Numbered from the stretch's first letter, positions 1-8,587 are shown. The stretch is 64,000 bases of DNA from JADLHS01 sp039806955 (GCA_039806955.1 JBDHQI010000018.1:20855-84854); one strand, 5' to 3'. Program-made: numbers and translations. Notes: generated by a model not told the origin, from the sequence alone.

Positions 1-1149
1 CAGGGTGCGCAGATCTTCCTCGCTCATCAACGTGCGCTTCAGATCAAAGTAGGGACGGCTCTTGGTCAGCTGTTCCTGATCGAGTTTGCCCGCCGATTCC
101 ACGGCGGCGGTGCTGTTGTCCAAACGCGCTTTGGCCATCGCCACCTTGGTTTCCATGGCCTTCATGATGGCGCGGACTTGATCGTCTATTTTAGTCTCCA
201 ACTCGACTTCCAAATCCTGAATGCGCTTCATATCCGGATGCTCCGGCCCCAAGTCCACCGCCAAAGTGAGCGCATGCTGCTCGGCCATGTTGAGCTGTTG
301 GAGCAGATCGGTTAATACCGGATCCATTTCCATCCGCGGCAAGACTTCCCGCAGTTCCTTGGTGGAAAGCGCGCTCAGCTTGTCGTACTGGACTTTCCTT
401 TCCTTGTATTCATTGTCGGCTTCGAAACGGCTTAAAAGATTGCGTTTATATTCCTCGGTTTCAGTCTGCATCACCGGAGCGAGGCTGGTTGCGTCAATAT
501 CCGAGACGCCGGCGTCAATGCGTAATTTGTCCAGCCGCGACTTGATTTCAGCAATCCGCTCATCCTGGATTTTCAATTGCCGGCGCAACTCGTCAATTCC
601 GCCCATGACGGCTTCCTGGTTTTTTGAAAGCCGCCAGTGCTGGTAGGCCTCGGCAATGGCGTTGGCTAAATCAGCGGCATCCTTGGCGTTATCGCTGAAC
701 ACCTTGATGTCAATGATGCTGGTGTTGCGGCGGGGGCGAACATCCATGCGGGCGCGCAACATTTCCAGCGCCTCATTCGGTTTCAAGGGTTGGCCCTCGA
801 AGTATTTATTTCCCCAAACCCGGAGGAGATCCCGGTTGTTAATAACATTGGTCAGAATGCTTTCCGACTGAATGGTCTCGAACTCGGTTTGGATAAAGTA
901 GGGATCGTAGGCGCTGATCAGCCGACTGCTCATGCCGCTGAGTTCATCAATGTCCGACTTGTCACGCTCAACTCTCATGGAGGCCGTGCTGGCAAACAAC
1001 TCGGGCAGAATAAAGGTGACCAAGGTGGCCGTGATCACCACCAGAAGAAAAACCGCAATGATGACAGTTTTGCGAATCCGAATAATTCGCCAGTAGTCTA
1101 AAAAGTGTAAGCGAGCCTCTGGTTGCGTTTGTTGCTTAAGCGGATCCAT
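1..1149 (-). CDS. Wzz/GumC-type polysaccharide chain-length/export protein, C-terminus beyond the window
   Basis: The open frame runs from an ATG at 1149 to the left edge (383 codons, no stop), so only the N-terminal part is present. Residues 1-60 hold a short cytoplasmic stretch (MDPLKQQTQPEARLHFLDYW) and a strong transmembrane helix (IIAVFLLVVITATLVTFIL), followed by a long periplasmic region rich in charged heptads that should form coiled coils (about 180-380). This is the usual plan of Wzz/GumC/ExoP co-polymerases, which set O-antigen or exopolysaccharide length with the Wzy/Wza machinery in the inner membrane. It lies 58 bases downstream of an outer-membrane barrel gene, on the same strand. 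A C-terminal tyrosine-kinase domain could lie off-window. No clear Shine-Dalgarno precedes the ATG. Confidence 0.85.
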   Translation of the reverse strand, partial: MDPLKQQTQPEARLHFLDYWRIIRIRKTVIIAVFLLVVITATLVTFILPELFASTASMRVERDKSDIDELSGMSSRLISAYDPYFIQTEFETIQSESILTNVINNRDLLRVWGNKYFEGQPLKPNEALEMLRARMDVRPRRNTSIIDIKVFSDNAKDAADLANAIAEAYQHWRLSKNQEAVMGGIDELRRQLKIQDERIAEIKSRLDKLRIDAGVSDIDATSLAPVMQTETEEYKRNLLSRFEADNEYKERKVQYDKLSALSTKELREVLPRMEMDPVLTDLLQQLNMAEQHALTLAVDLGPEHPDMKRIQDLEVELETKIDDQVRAIMKAMETKVAMAKARLDNSTAAVESAGKLDQEQLTKSRPYFDLKRTLMSEEDLRTL

Positions 1150-1152
1150 AGT

Positions 1153-1189
1153 CAAAAAAAATAGGGGCTAGTAATACGACCCAGCCCCC
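1153..1189 (-). terminator. intrinsic terminator or attenuator ahead of the Wzz gene
   Basis: Read on the minus strand, a GGGGCT arm (1169-1164 as the plus-strand complement pair with 1183-1188) and its AGCCCC partner enclose a 13-base loop and are followed by TA and then eight T. The T-run ends four bases before the ATG of the Wzz-type gene. The stem is short (6 bp) but GC-only apart from one pair, so termination or attenuation is plausible. Confidence 0.55.
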
Positions 1190-1207
1190 AACCAAAATAT
1201 CCTCCGA

Positions 1208-2488
1208 TCAGAAACCGACCGTCACGCCCGCATAGACGCGATTCCGATAAAAATCGGGTGACATACGCGCAGTCGAATCCCACCGATCAAAATTATACCC
1301 GGTATGGGCGGAAACATACTGGTTGAAGTTATAGGCCAAGTCCAGGCCGATGCGATATAACATATAGGTTTCGCCATCCACCGCCACGCCACCTCCGTTG
1401 TATTCAGCATGTGAAATACTGGCGCTTGCCGTGCCGATCAACTTGGAGATGATCTCGTGTTTGAGCGCACCATATGCGGTGACATACTCCATGTCTTTGA
1501 CGTACGAAAGGGACGCGCCCACTTCGTTGGCCGATTCCCGGCTGTAACGAAGCCCCGCATCCACTTGCGTGCGCTGCTGGATTGCGTAAGTCACACTGCC
1601 TTGGATGAAAGGACTCCATTGAGTGTCATCACTGCCCGTGTAATTATAATACGTGTAATACTGCGCACCAACGTTCAACGCAGCGGACAAAGTTGGGCTG
1701 AAAATATGCCGGGCGCCAACATAGACGGTATGCCCGCGGTTATTGCGGTCCTGGCTACGCACCACCGGGAACACCGCAATAACTTCGTCTCCATTGTAGA
1801 TCGTCTGCGAGTAGTTGTAACCCAGAATGCCAATCGTAGATGGACTCAACTTCCAATTGCTGTCAACCCGCACCAAGTGTTCGGTCCGATCGAAAATACC
1901 TGAATAGCTGGCCCGACCAGTATAAACGCCTCCTGGCAGTTTGTCGTGGTAGTCATAAAAATTATTATTATAACCCAAACTGAAACTCAGCAGGTCAGTG
2001 GCTTCAACATTGAATTCGGCCCGGGCAAAATTACGAATGTTATCACCTGGAATTCGCTGGATCGCCGCAGGATCAAACAACAGGTCCGGCTCTTGACCGA
2101 TGACGAACGAGTCGCTCAACGAAATATCGGCGCGCGGACTGAAAGTATGCGCAAAGTTCAAGTCGAAGACATGAGTGTAGCTATGATGCCCCGCACGACC
2201 CGGGATGCTCTTATCGTAGAAGCGCGCCGTGAAGTCATAACCGACGTTGAAAGAAGTTTGTTCGCCGGGCAACCCGAACTTGATGGATGGAGTTATATCG
2301 AAGCCCGCCGATTCCACCGCCCACGCATCTGGCGCAGTGTTCACGTTGTCATCATAAAAGCCGTTTAAGGTGGCCTGGATGCTCCACGGCTTATTCTTCT
2401 GCAGTTGATTCAGCGTTGATGATTCAGCCGCGTGCAGCACGGAGGCGCCCATAGCCAGCAATCCAACTGAGGTAGCGATTTTTCTCAT
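1208..2488 (-). CDS. outer-membrane beta-barrel protein, exopolysaccharide-associated
   Basis: The 426-residue product begins with a signal peptide (MRKIATSVGLLAMGASVLHAA). The rest is a series of amphipathic strands with alternating aromatic residues (for example YDFTARFYD, SLGYNNNFYDY, GYNYSQTIYNG) and ends in VYAGVTVGF, a terminal Phe typical of barrels inserted by BAM. The pattern fits the BBP2-type barrels often found beside Wzz-like genes in PEP-CTERM/EPS loci; that assignment is from family memory. It probably shares a transcript with the Wzz gene 58 bases downstream, with a hairpin between them. The substrate is unknown; export or anchoring of polysaccharide is an inference from the neighbour. 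Confidence 0.75.
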   Translation of the reverse strand: MRKIATSVGLLAMGASVLHAAESSTLNQLQKNKPWSIQATLNGFYDDNVNTAPDAWAVESAGFDITPSIKFGLPGEQTSFNVGYDFTARFYDKSIPGRAGHHSYTHVFDLNFAHTFSPRADISLSDSFVIGQEPDLLFDPAAIQRIPGDNIRNFARAEFNVEATDLLSFSLGYNNNFYDYHDKLPGGVYTGRASYSGIFDRTEHLVRVDSNWKLSPSTIGILGYNYSQTIYNGDEVIAVFPVVRSQDRNNRGHTVYVGARHIFSPTLSAALNVGAQYYTYYNYTGSDDTQWSPFIQGSVTYAIQQRTQVDAGLRYSRESANEVGASLSYVKDMEYVTAYGALKHEIISKLIGTASASISHAEYNGGGVAVDGETYMLYRIGLDLAYNFNQYVSAHTGYNFDRWDSTARMSPDFYRNRVYAGVTVGF

Positions 2489-2883
2489 AGAATTAGTTCA
2501 GTAGTTCAACCCAAGACGACGTTTTCCTGTGTTTTACTTGAATCGGACGCAGCATGTCAAATAAATGTTCCGTCTTTTTATGTTCAAGCCAACGCCATCA
2601 GCCAAACGGTTTTCGTCAAAAATAGCAAGCCTCATCAGCAATAATTCAATAATAATTTTGACCATCGCGATTTGGATGCCAATCCAACGGTTTCCGCGCA
2701 AAATTTTACGGGAGTATGTATTTAACGCAAATTGGAATCTCAGGCCGCAACGCCCCAAGACTGTTAGCCGAAAACTTCGAGCGTTTGTATTATCCAAACC
2801 CTCCGCAATGCCAGCATGACGGCTCGTTTGCGTTATCTACATACTCCCGAAATTTTATGTTTTTATGACCGAAGGAAACAGCC
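2489..2883. other. AT-rich intergenic region with a long imperfect inverted repeat
   Basis: No convincing gene lies here: short open frames on both strands have composition and products that look random. The region is upstream of the minus-strand barrel/Wzz genes and downstream of the LysM lipoprotein stop, so it should contain the promoter of the exopolysaccharide genes. Its one clear structure is the inverted repeat listed separately. Confidence 0.6.
2700..2857. repeat. imperfect inverted repeat, 30-base arms about 100 bases apart
   Basis: The left arm is 2701-2730 and the right arm 2828-2857. They share CGGGAGTATGTA and TAACGCAA exactly and match at 24 of 30 positions overall when one is reverse-complemented. 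The arms are too far apart for a terminator. Two opposed copies of one regulator site, or the ends of a small decayed mobile element, are the main options. Confidence 0.65.
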
Positions 2884-3648
2884 TCAACGTCGCGGCACCA
2901 CCACCGTCTGCCCCACCTGGATGCGGCGCGGATCCAATCCCGGATTGGCCCGCGCCAGAACTTCCACGGAAATACCGTACTGCCGCGAGATTGAAGTGAA
3001 TGTTTCGCCGGATTTGACCCGATGATATCCCGCGGTGGCCGTGCCCGTCGTTGTTGCGCTCGAAGCGGAAGTTCGGTGCGGTAACGGAGTGGGTTGCAAA
3101 GTTGTCGTGGGTTGCGGTGTCCGGGCCGGACTCGTGGTGGCCGTAGTTGAATACGGCTGCGGTGAGGTTCGCGCCGCAGCCTGACGCAATTGCTCCACTT
3201 CACTCTGCAAGCGCCGATTCTCCGCCGCCAATTTCTCCAATCGCTGCTGCAAAGCGGAACTGGGAGGGATTGGCACCGCCGTGCGCGCGAGTTCCTGTTT
3301 CAGCCGCGCAATGTGTTGTCGAATCATTTCCGCATTACCCGCCTGGGGGCGCAGGCGGAGATACTCCTGGTAAAAATGGATTGCCGCCGCTTCGTCCACC
3401 TGCTTCTCCGCGTAAAGCCAGCCCAGCTCAAGATTCGCCGCCGCCGAATGTGGATTCAGCTCGAGAGCGCGCTTGAACGCATTGATGGCACCGCTGTAGT
3501 TCATGGCATTGACCAGATTCCGCCCGATCAAGAATTGTGGTTCTTTTTCCTCGTCCACTTGATCTGAGCGCCCGGGTTCACAGCCGCTCAACAGCAGCCC
3601 CACACAGCCGCCGAGCAACAGGATTTGGATGATTTTTGTCGGCGCCAT
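2884..3648 (-). CDS. TPR and LysM domain lipoprotein
   Basis: The 254-residue product has a lipoprotein signal ending in LLLSGC (lipidated Cys 23). Residues about 40-110 form tetratricopeptide-like helices (NAFKRALELNPHSAAANLEL), about 125-160 a coiled coil (LEKLAAENRRLQSEVEQLRQ), then a Thr/Pro/Ser-rich linker and a C-terminal LysM domain (about 208-252, YHRVKSGETFTSISRQYGIS ending in VGQTVVVPRR). LysM binds peptidoglycan, so this is probably a cell-envelope protein with a protein-interaction module. It is the last gene of a minus-strand run that includes folD and an SH3 protein. No enzymatic motif is visible. Confidence 0.85.
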   Translation of the reverse strand: MAPTKIIQILLLGGCVGLLLSGCEPGRSDQVDEEKEPQFLIGRNLVNAMNYSGAINAFKRALELNPHSAAANLELGWLYAEKQVDEAAAIHFYQEYLRLRPQAGNAEMIRQHIARLKQELARTAVPIPPSSALQQRLEKLAAENRRLQSEVEQLRQAAARTSPQPYSTTATTSPARTPQPTTTLQPTPLPHRTSASSATTTGTATAGYHRVKSGETFTSISRQYGISVEVLARANPGLDPRRIQVGQTVVVPRR

Positions 3649-3702
3649 GGCGGATTTAATTTACCGAATGCACCGACGACACGCAATCGCCTGATGACTC
3701 GT

Positions 3703-4545
3703 TCAACGCTTGCACGCGCGCGCGAACGGATTTTGAGCAACCGTCCGTGCCGTCCGATCGGTCGCGTACAATCCCAGCAATAAATAAACCCAACCAACCA
3801 GAAAGTGTATTCCCCATACCGAAAGCAGTCCGACCAGGTTCATCACTCCCAAGTCGTAAAAAGAAATGGCGAGCAGCATCAACAACGCGCCAGGCAGCAG
3901 CGCCGCGCCGCTCATCTTCCAACTGCCGCGCCAGGTCAAACGCCGATTCACGTAAAGCCCCAACCACCAAAGCGGTCCGGCATAAAGCGTCGCCAATCCG
4001 AACCACGCGATCATCAGACCGCACCCTGTAACGATGAACACTCCGGCCAATACTCCGGGCCGCCACGCGCCCCATAGGGGTTGTAATTTTTCCTGGCCCA
4101 GCGAGATAACCCAACCTGATGGATAGGGCCATTCCACATAGCCGAACAGGGAATAAATGGTGATCTGATTCCGACTCAATTCGCATTGAAGGTCCGCCAC
4201 CGAACGCAACTGACCGGGTTGCTCCACGCTGACACTCAGAGCGAGAAAACCGTTTTCCTCCAGCATGACGGGCGTTGCCCCCTGCCAATCCAGTTGTTGG
4301 TGTCGAATCTGACTGGCGGCGGGCAACTGGTGAATGGCGTTGGAAATCACCGGCACGTAACGATCATGACAAAACCAGGCAACCCCTGCGGCCACCATCA
4401 GGACCACGAGAAATTGAATCAACAGCAACCGGCGCAGCGGCGCCAGCGCAAACGCCGCGATGCCACGGGGCGTGAAGGGTTGCCAAGCGGTTGCGAAAAA
4501 GTTGCCCACGTCACTTAATGGAAGGGAGCAGCCAACCGGATGCAA
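3703..4545 (-). CDS. multi-pass membrane protein of unknown function
   Basis: The product is up to 280 residues with about five hydrophobic segments: one at residues 37-60 (LLLIQFLVVLMVAAGVAWF), then a soluble domain of about 100 residues, then four closely spaced helices from about 160 to 265. I do not recognise a family; the layout (first helix, extracytoplasmic domain, helix cluster) resembles YIP1/DUF1189-like permease-like proteins only loosely. The longest frame starts with TTG at 4545; a GTG at 4509 is an alternative and would still keep all helices. It sits between a DUF6941-like gene and a LysM lipoprotein in the same orientation. Confidence 0.7.
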   Translation of the reverse strand: MHPVGCSLPLSDVGNFFATAWQPFTPRGIAAFALAPLRRLLLIQFLVVLMVAAGVAWFCHDRYVPVISNAIHQLPAASQIRHQQLDWQGATPVMLEENGFLALSVSVEQPGQLRSVADLQCELSRNQITIYSLFGYVEWPYPSGWVISLGQEKLQPLWGAWRPGVLAGVFIVTGCGLMIAWFGLATLYAGPLWWLGLYVNRRLTWRGSWKMSGAALLPGALLMLLAISFYDLGVMNLVGLLSVWGIHFLVGWVYLLLGLYATDRTARTVAQNPFARACKR

Positions 4546-4558
4546 GCACGGGTTTCGC

Positions 4559-5011
4559 TCAAGCTCCCGGCGCCGGAGCCTCAGGCGACGCCGGTGGTTT
4601 GCCTCCCGGAGCCGGTGGCGGCGTCAACATGACCGGTACCGGGTAACGCAGTTTCATCACGTCGTCCACCAGCACTTCGATGTAGTAGGTCCCGGCCACC
4701 TTGAATTCCACCTGCCCGAACAGCGTAACATTGGTGGCGTGAAACCCCGCGTCTTGCAAAGTGAATTTCACTTCGCCTTTACGCAGGACCGTGGTTTGAT
4801 CTGGCGCAATCAACCGCACATTCTCGCTGAATTTTCCCAAACCAGCCGTCCAACGATTGAAAATGCTCAACTTGAACGCCACTACCGGCAACTGGGGAAC
4901 ACGAATTAAATTGATGACGCCAATGAGAAAAAAATTTCCGTTGGTTTCCTGGCGCACCTCTTCGCATAACAGCGAACATTGCAAGTCGGGGAGAATCCGG
5001 GTTGGTGTCAT
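4559..5011 (-). CDS. conserved unknown, DUF6941-like
   Basis: This 150-residue protein has no signal peptide. The start (PDLQCSLLCEEVRQETNGN followed by FFLIGVINLI) and the core, a run of beta strands ending in GTYYIEVLVDDVMKLRYPVPV, match my memory of the DUF6941 family, small beta-sandwich proteins of unknown role; the match is not checked. The tail is Pro/Ala-rich and probably disordered. It lies 18 bases downstream of folD and 13 bases upstream of a membrane protein gene, so it is likely co-transcribed with both. No catalytic residues can be pointed to. Confidence 0.7.
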   Translation of the reverse strand: MTPTRILPDLQCSLLCEEVRQETNGNFFLIGVINLIRVPQLPVVAFKLSIFNRWTAGLGKFSENVRLIAPDQTTVLRKGEVKFTLQDAGFHATNVTLFGQVEFKVAGTYYIEVLVDDVMKLRYPVPVMLTPPPAPGGKPPASPEAPAPGA

Positions 5012-5029
5012 AATTTGAAAAGTTGAAAA

Positions 5030-5917
5030 CTATTGGGTGGCAGATTCCGCGGCACGAACGGTGTTTCGCATGAGCATGGCGATCGTCATGGGACCAACGC
5101 CGCCGGGGTTGGGCGTAATTTTTACCGCCAGCGGCTGCACTTCCGCAAAAGCCACATCCCCGACAAGTTTCGTCCCGGTTTTGCTGCCCGGATCGGGAAC
5201 GCGATTCACCCCCACGTCCAGCACCACCACCCCCGGCCGGACCATGTCCGCCTTCAAAAATTCCGGAACGCCCATCGCCGCCACAATGATATCCGCGCGC
5301 CGACAATGCGATTGAATGTCGCGCGTCGCTGAATGGCAGATCGTCACCGTCGCATTGGCCTGATGGCCTTTCTGGCAAAGCATGGCGGCCATTGGTTTGC
5401 CGACGATATTGCCGCGACCCAAAATAACCGCTTCCGCGCCCGCAATTTTCACCTCAGACCGCACCAACAATTCCCGCACTCCGGCCGGTGTACAGGGTTG
5501 AAAACCCGTCGGGTCGCCAAGCATCAGCTTGCCGACGTTTACCGGGTGGAATCCATCCACATCCTTCGTCGGCAGGACGGTGGCATACACGACTTCCGCG
5601 CGAATATGTTTGGGGAGCGGGGCCTGTACTAGAATACCGTGAAGGCGCGGGTTGGCGTTTAGTTGTGCCAATAACGCGAGCAGATCCGCTTCGGAAGTCT
5701 GCTCTGGAAGTACATGCGTCTCCGAAACGATCCCCAGTTCCGCACACGTTTTTTCCTTGCGGCCAACATAGACCTTGGAGGCGGGATCCTCGCCGACGCG
5801 AACGAAGGCCAGTCCGGGTTGAACGCCACGTCCCTTGAGCGTGGCAATGCGCGTTCGCAGTTCGCCCTGGATTTGCGCCGCAATCTGGCGACCATCAATA
5901 AGATTCGGCGCCGTCAT
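5030..5917 (-). CDS. folD: methylenetetrahydrofolate dehydrogenase/cyclohydrolase
   Basis: FolD interconverts methylene-, methenyl- and formyl-tetrahydrofolate with NADP, supplying one-carbon units for purines, thymidylate and formyl-methionine. The 295-residue length is normal. The YxxxK catalytic motif is present (Tyr 50, Lys 54 in KVYVGRKEK), as are QAPLPKHI in the substrate pocket, the dinucleotide-binding stretch GRGNIVGKPMAAML, and the closing signature TPNPGGVGPMTIAMLMRNT. Its ATG overlaps the stop of the upstream SH3 gene by one base (TAATG), so translation is probably coupled. The combination of folD with envelope genes is simply an operon of convenience as far as can be seen. Confidence 0.97.
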   Translation of the reverse strand: MTAPNLIDGRQIAAQIQGELRTRIATLKGRGVQPGLAFVRVGEDPASKVYVGRKEKTCAELGIVSETHVLPEQTSEADLLALLAQLNANPRLHGILVQAPLPKHIRAEVVYATVLPTKDVDGFHPVNVGKLMLGDPTGFQPCTPAGVRELLVRSEVKIAGAEAVILGRGNIVGKPMAAMLCQKGHQANATVTICHSATRDIQSHCRRADIIVAAMGVPEFLKADMVRPGVVVLDVGVNRVPDPGSKTGTKLVGDVAFAEVQPLAVKITPNPGGVGPMTIAMLMRNTVRAAESATQ

Positions 5918-6945
5918 TATTTGACGACGTAAATTTTCTGAATGGTTAGAACCGGAGTGTTGGCCCAGCGCTCATCAAGACTTTCCTGGCCGGTCACGAT
6001 GATCTGCTTGCCCAAGTAACGACTCAACTCGAGTTGCGCCGCGGGACTGTAAAGATAATTGATCAGCTTGTTATTCTCAGCGCTGTGCAAACCATACTTG
6101 GTCGGCGCCTGAATGCTGACTGTGGGTTTGACGATGCCTTCGTGCGACACCGTTCGCGGCACCCAGACCTCCTCAACCACCGGCGGTGGCGCCGCGCTGT
6201 TCACGTCTTCATGAATAATCGGTGCGGGTTCGGTCATCGTGCTCCCCGTGGTCACGTCCGTGGCGGGTGTAACTAACGGGCCATCGTCCGGAACGACGGC
6301 TGTTTCCGGAGCGATTTCCGGTTCAGGATGCTGCAAAGCCACCACGGGGGGCGCAGTCACTTCCGACCCGGCTTGCTGCAAAACGTAGCTGGCAGCGACA
6401 AACGCAAACGCATCCGCCGGCGCCTCGATTTCCGTCCAATTCCCCTTGGTGGCAACAGCTTTAACCGTTGTGCCCTGAGTCAACGTGCCCACGATACTGT
6501 AGTTTTCGCCTGCTCCCGTGCGCACATTCAATTTACGGGGTTTGACCGTCTGGTCCGCATTCAAATAAGAACTGTGAACCCACACATGCGCTTTCTGTGG
6601 ATAAGCAATCTTCGCCCACTGAGCTGGTTCGCCCGCTTTGGGTTTGGTCAAAATCACTTCTTCAATTACCGCAACGACATCGCCATCGTGCAACTGCGTG
6701 ATGATCTCCCCCTTGAAACCGGCTTTGCCACGCACATTCACGTTATTGCCGGTGATCGTTGCGTTGCCGGGAGACAGAATAATCGGCTTTTCGGCGGTTG
6801 CTGCCGAAGAGGCGACGGGCTTGGCTGCCGCGCTCTTGGCCGGTTTTGCAGCGGCGGGTTGATCCAATTGTCCGTCCGCGTGGGCGACCAGCAGTGTTCC
6901 GGCGAGCAGCGCCACACTCAAAATCATCCATCCGTTCTTTTTCAT
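5917..6945 (-). CDS. secreted protein with two bacterial SH3-like domains
   Basis: The 342-residue product starts with a signal peptide (MKKNGWMILSVALLAGTLLVAHADG), then an Ala/Lys/Pro linker. Two SH3b-type repeats follow: the first around residues 58-128 (NATITGNNVNVRGKAGFKGE), the second around 130-190 (RKLNVRTGAGENYSIVGTL). A Pro/Val-rich linker leads to a C-terminal domain with TKYGLHSAENNKLINYLYSP and a final beta segment (GKQIIVTGQES, PVLTIQKIYVVK). SH3b domains usually bind peptidoglycan, so a periplasmic wall-associated role is inferred. It is three bases from the upstream pseudouridine synthase gene and overlaps folD by one base. Confidence 0.85.
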   Translation of the reverse strand: MKKNGWMILSVALLAGTLLVAHADGQLDQPAAAKPAKSAAAKPVASSAATAEKPIILSPGNATITGNNVNVRGKAGFKGEIITQLHDGDVVAVIEEVILTKPKAGEPAQWAKIAYPQKAHVWVHSSYLNADQTVKPRKLNVRTGAGENYSIVGTLTQGTTVKAVATKGNWTEIEAPADAFAFVAASYVLQQAGSEVTAPPVVALQHPEPEIAPETAVVPDDGPLVTPATDVTTGSTMTEPAPIIHEDVNSAAPPPVVEEVWVPRTVSHEGIVKPTVSIQAPTKYGLHSAENNKLINYLYSPAAQLELSRYLGKQIIVTGQESLDERWANTPVLTIQKIYVVK

Positions 6946-6948
6946 AGC

Positions 6949-7653
6949 TCAGGAGAGTAAAGTTTTAATCTCGGGCGGTGTCAATGTCCGCCATTTGCCG
7001 ACTTTTAATTCCGCTAGTTTGATTTTTCCAATCTGCGTGCGAACCAGCCGCCGCACTCGCAAACCCTGTGTTTCGCACAACCGCCGCACTTCCCGATTCT
7101 TACCCTCGGCAAGCTCCAACTCAATGGCGCTTTCCGACTTTGTTGCCGAGAGCACGCGCGCTTGCTGCGCTTTCAGTTTGTCGCCCCGATGAAATACACC
7201 TCGTGTGAACGGTTCGATTTGCGCCGCATCAATCTTGCCGTCCACTGTAACCACGTAACGCTTGCACACCCCGTACCGCGGATGCGTCAACCGCAAGGCA
7301 AAGTCTCCATCATTAGTCAGGAAAAGCAATCCTTCACTGGCATAATCCAGCCGCCCGACGGAATTGATCGAGCGCCACTCTTGCGGCAATAAATCATAAA
7401 CCGTGGGCCGACCGTGCTCGTCCTGTTTGGAACAGACGCAGCCCTTCGGTTTGTGCAGCGCAATGTACAGTTTTTTGGAGGCGCGAACCGGCTTCCCCTC
7501 CACGGTGACGCGGTCGCGCGCCGGATCAACTTTGGAGCCCAGCAAACGCACAACCTCGCCATTCACCGCCACCCGCCCCTCCAGCATGAACTGTTCGGCC
7601 GCGCGCCGGGAAGCAATGCCTGCTTCCGCCAAAAATTTTTGCAGCCGAACCAC
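6949..7653 (-). CDS. RluB/RsuA-family rRNA pseudouridine synthase
   Basis: The 234-residue protein has an N-terminal S4 RNA-binding domain (RLQKFLAEAGIASRRAAEQF, residues 3-60) and a pseudouridine-synthase domain. The catalytic aspartate is Asp 103 in GRLDYASEGLLFLTND, and the RsuA-family motif GKNREVRRLCETQGLRVRRL is intact. The family modifies one or a few uridines in 16S or 23S rRNA; the target here cannot be told from sequence, though RluB (23S, U2605) is the closest impression. The start is a GTG at 7653, which puts the S4 domain at the N-terminus as usual. It heads the operon with the SH3 and folD genes. Confidence 0.92.
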   Translation of the reverse strand: MVRLQKFLAEAGIASRRAAEQFMLEGRVAVNGEVVRLLGSKVDPARDRVTVEGKPVRASKKLYIALHKPKGCVCSKQDEHGRPTVYDLLPQEWRSINSVGRLDYASEGLLFLTNDGDFALRLTHPRYGVCKRYVVTVDGKIDAAQIEPFTRGVFHRGDKLKAQQARVLSATKSESAIELELAEGKNREVRRLCETQGLRVRRLVRTQIGKIKLAELKVGKWRTLTPPEIKTLLS

Positions 7654-7725
7654 GCGAAGAGCCTTGGGAATGGCGTGAACCGACGGTGTGGGTAATTCCG
7701 CCGCCGGCTGTTGTCAAACTGGCGA

Positions 7726-7881
7726 TCAGGCGTCCGGCTTGGTCTTGCGCAGGCCGGTGATCCGGTCGCCGTCTTTCCATTGACCGCGTTTCTTGAGCAC
7801 TTCAATGCGCTCAAACCGTTTCAAAACACTACGTTTACCGCCCAAAGTGGACGCGGCGCGGAGGCTGGGATGCTGTGACAT
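7726..7881 (-). CDS. small basic protein, PVC-superphylum signature protein
   Basis: A 51-residue, strongly basic frame starts with ATG at 7881 and ends in TGA at 7726. It reads MSQHPSLRAAST, then GGKRSVLKRFERIEVLKKRG and QWKDGDRITGLRKTKPDA. This matches my memory of the 'small basic protein' used as a molecular marker of Planctomycetes-Verrucomicrobia-Chlamydiae genomes, proposed to act with the ribosome because of its charge and constant expression. Its function is not established. It lies 72 bases upstream of the pseudouridine synthase gene on the same strand, which fits a ribosome link. A GAGA stretch about eight bases before the ATG may be the ribosome-binding site. Confidence 0.9.
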   Translation of the reverse strand: MSQHPSLRAASTLGGKRSVLKRFERIEVLKKRGQWKDGDRITGLRKTKPDA

Positions 7882-8061
7882 ATCTCGTTCTCTGGTTAAA
7901 TCTTATCGCTCGATTCAAAGCGGATGTTCACCCTAGCAGGTCGCCTCCATGCTGCCAATGGCTAATTTAAGGCGTTTTGCCCTCCACCCCATTTGTTGCG
8001 CGTTCCGGCTCGACTCACCAACCGCCAAGGCAGTACGTTGCGCGGGGCAACAATAGTTGAT

Positions 8062-8541
8062 ATGGACGAATTGCTGAAATTATTGCAGCGCAACGCGCTC
8101 GAAAATCACGAAAGCCTGGCCAAACAACTTGATCAATCCACGGCCGAGATTGCGCGCCGCATCGCGGCCTACGAGCAGGCTGGCGTCATCCGTGGTTACC
8201 AGGCGGTGTTGAACGAAGACCAGTTGGATCTGGATACGCTCACCGCCGTCATCGAAGTCAAGATCACCCCACAACGCGAAGGCGGCTTCAACCGCATTGC
8301 CGAGCGCATCAGCAAATTCCCCGAGGTGCGTTCAGCCTATCTGATGAGCGGCGCGTATGACCTGTTGCTCTTTGTGGAAGGGCACAACCTGCGGGAGATC
8401 GGCTCGTTCGTGAGCGAAAAACTTTCTCCGCTCGAAGGGGTGTTATCCACGTCCACCCATTTTATGTTGAAAACCTACAAACGTCTGGGCGTGTTGATGC
8501 AAATGGAGAATTCTGATGAACGGCTCTCGGTCTCTCCGTAA
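8062..8541 (+). CDS. Lrp/AsnC-family transcription regulator
   Basis: From the ATG at 8062 the product is 159 residues: an N-terminal winged helix-turn-helix (MDELLKLLQRNALENHESLA, helix pair to about residue 50) and a RAM effector domain (about 70-140, ITPQREGGFNRIAERISKFP, MSGAYDLLLFVEG). A start at 7993 would add 23 residues that do not resemble the family, so the shorter form is preferred. Lrp proteins sense amino acids and bind DNA as dimers to octamers. The aminotransferase about 0.9 kb downstream on the same strand is the likely target; Lrp-aminotransferase pairs are common (for example yugG-patA in Bacillus). Confidence 0.88.
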   Translation: MDELLKLLQRNALENHESLAKQLDQSTAEIARRIAAYEQAGVIRGYQAVLNEDQLDLDTLTAVIEVKITPQREGGFNRIAERISKFPEVRSAYLMSGAYDLLLFVEGHNLREIGSFVSEKLSPLEGVLSTSTHFMLKTYKRLGVLMQMENSDERLSVSP

Positions 8542-8587
8542 TTGACGGGGGAGTGACAACCTCTTGCCCGAAGCGTAAGCTGACGAC

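Noticed and set aside
2534..2819. Short open frames of about 85 codons on both strands
   Set aside because: They overlap the inverted repeat, have random-looking products and no ribosome site.
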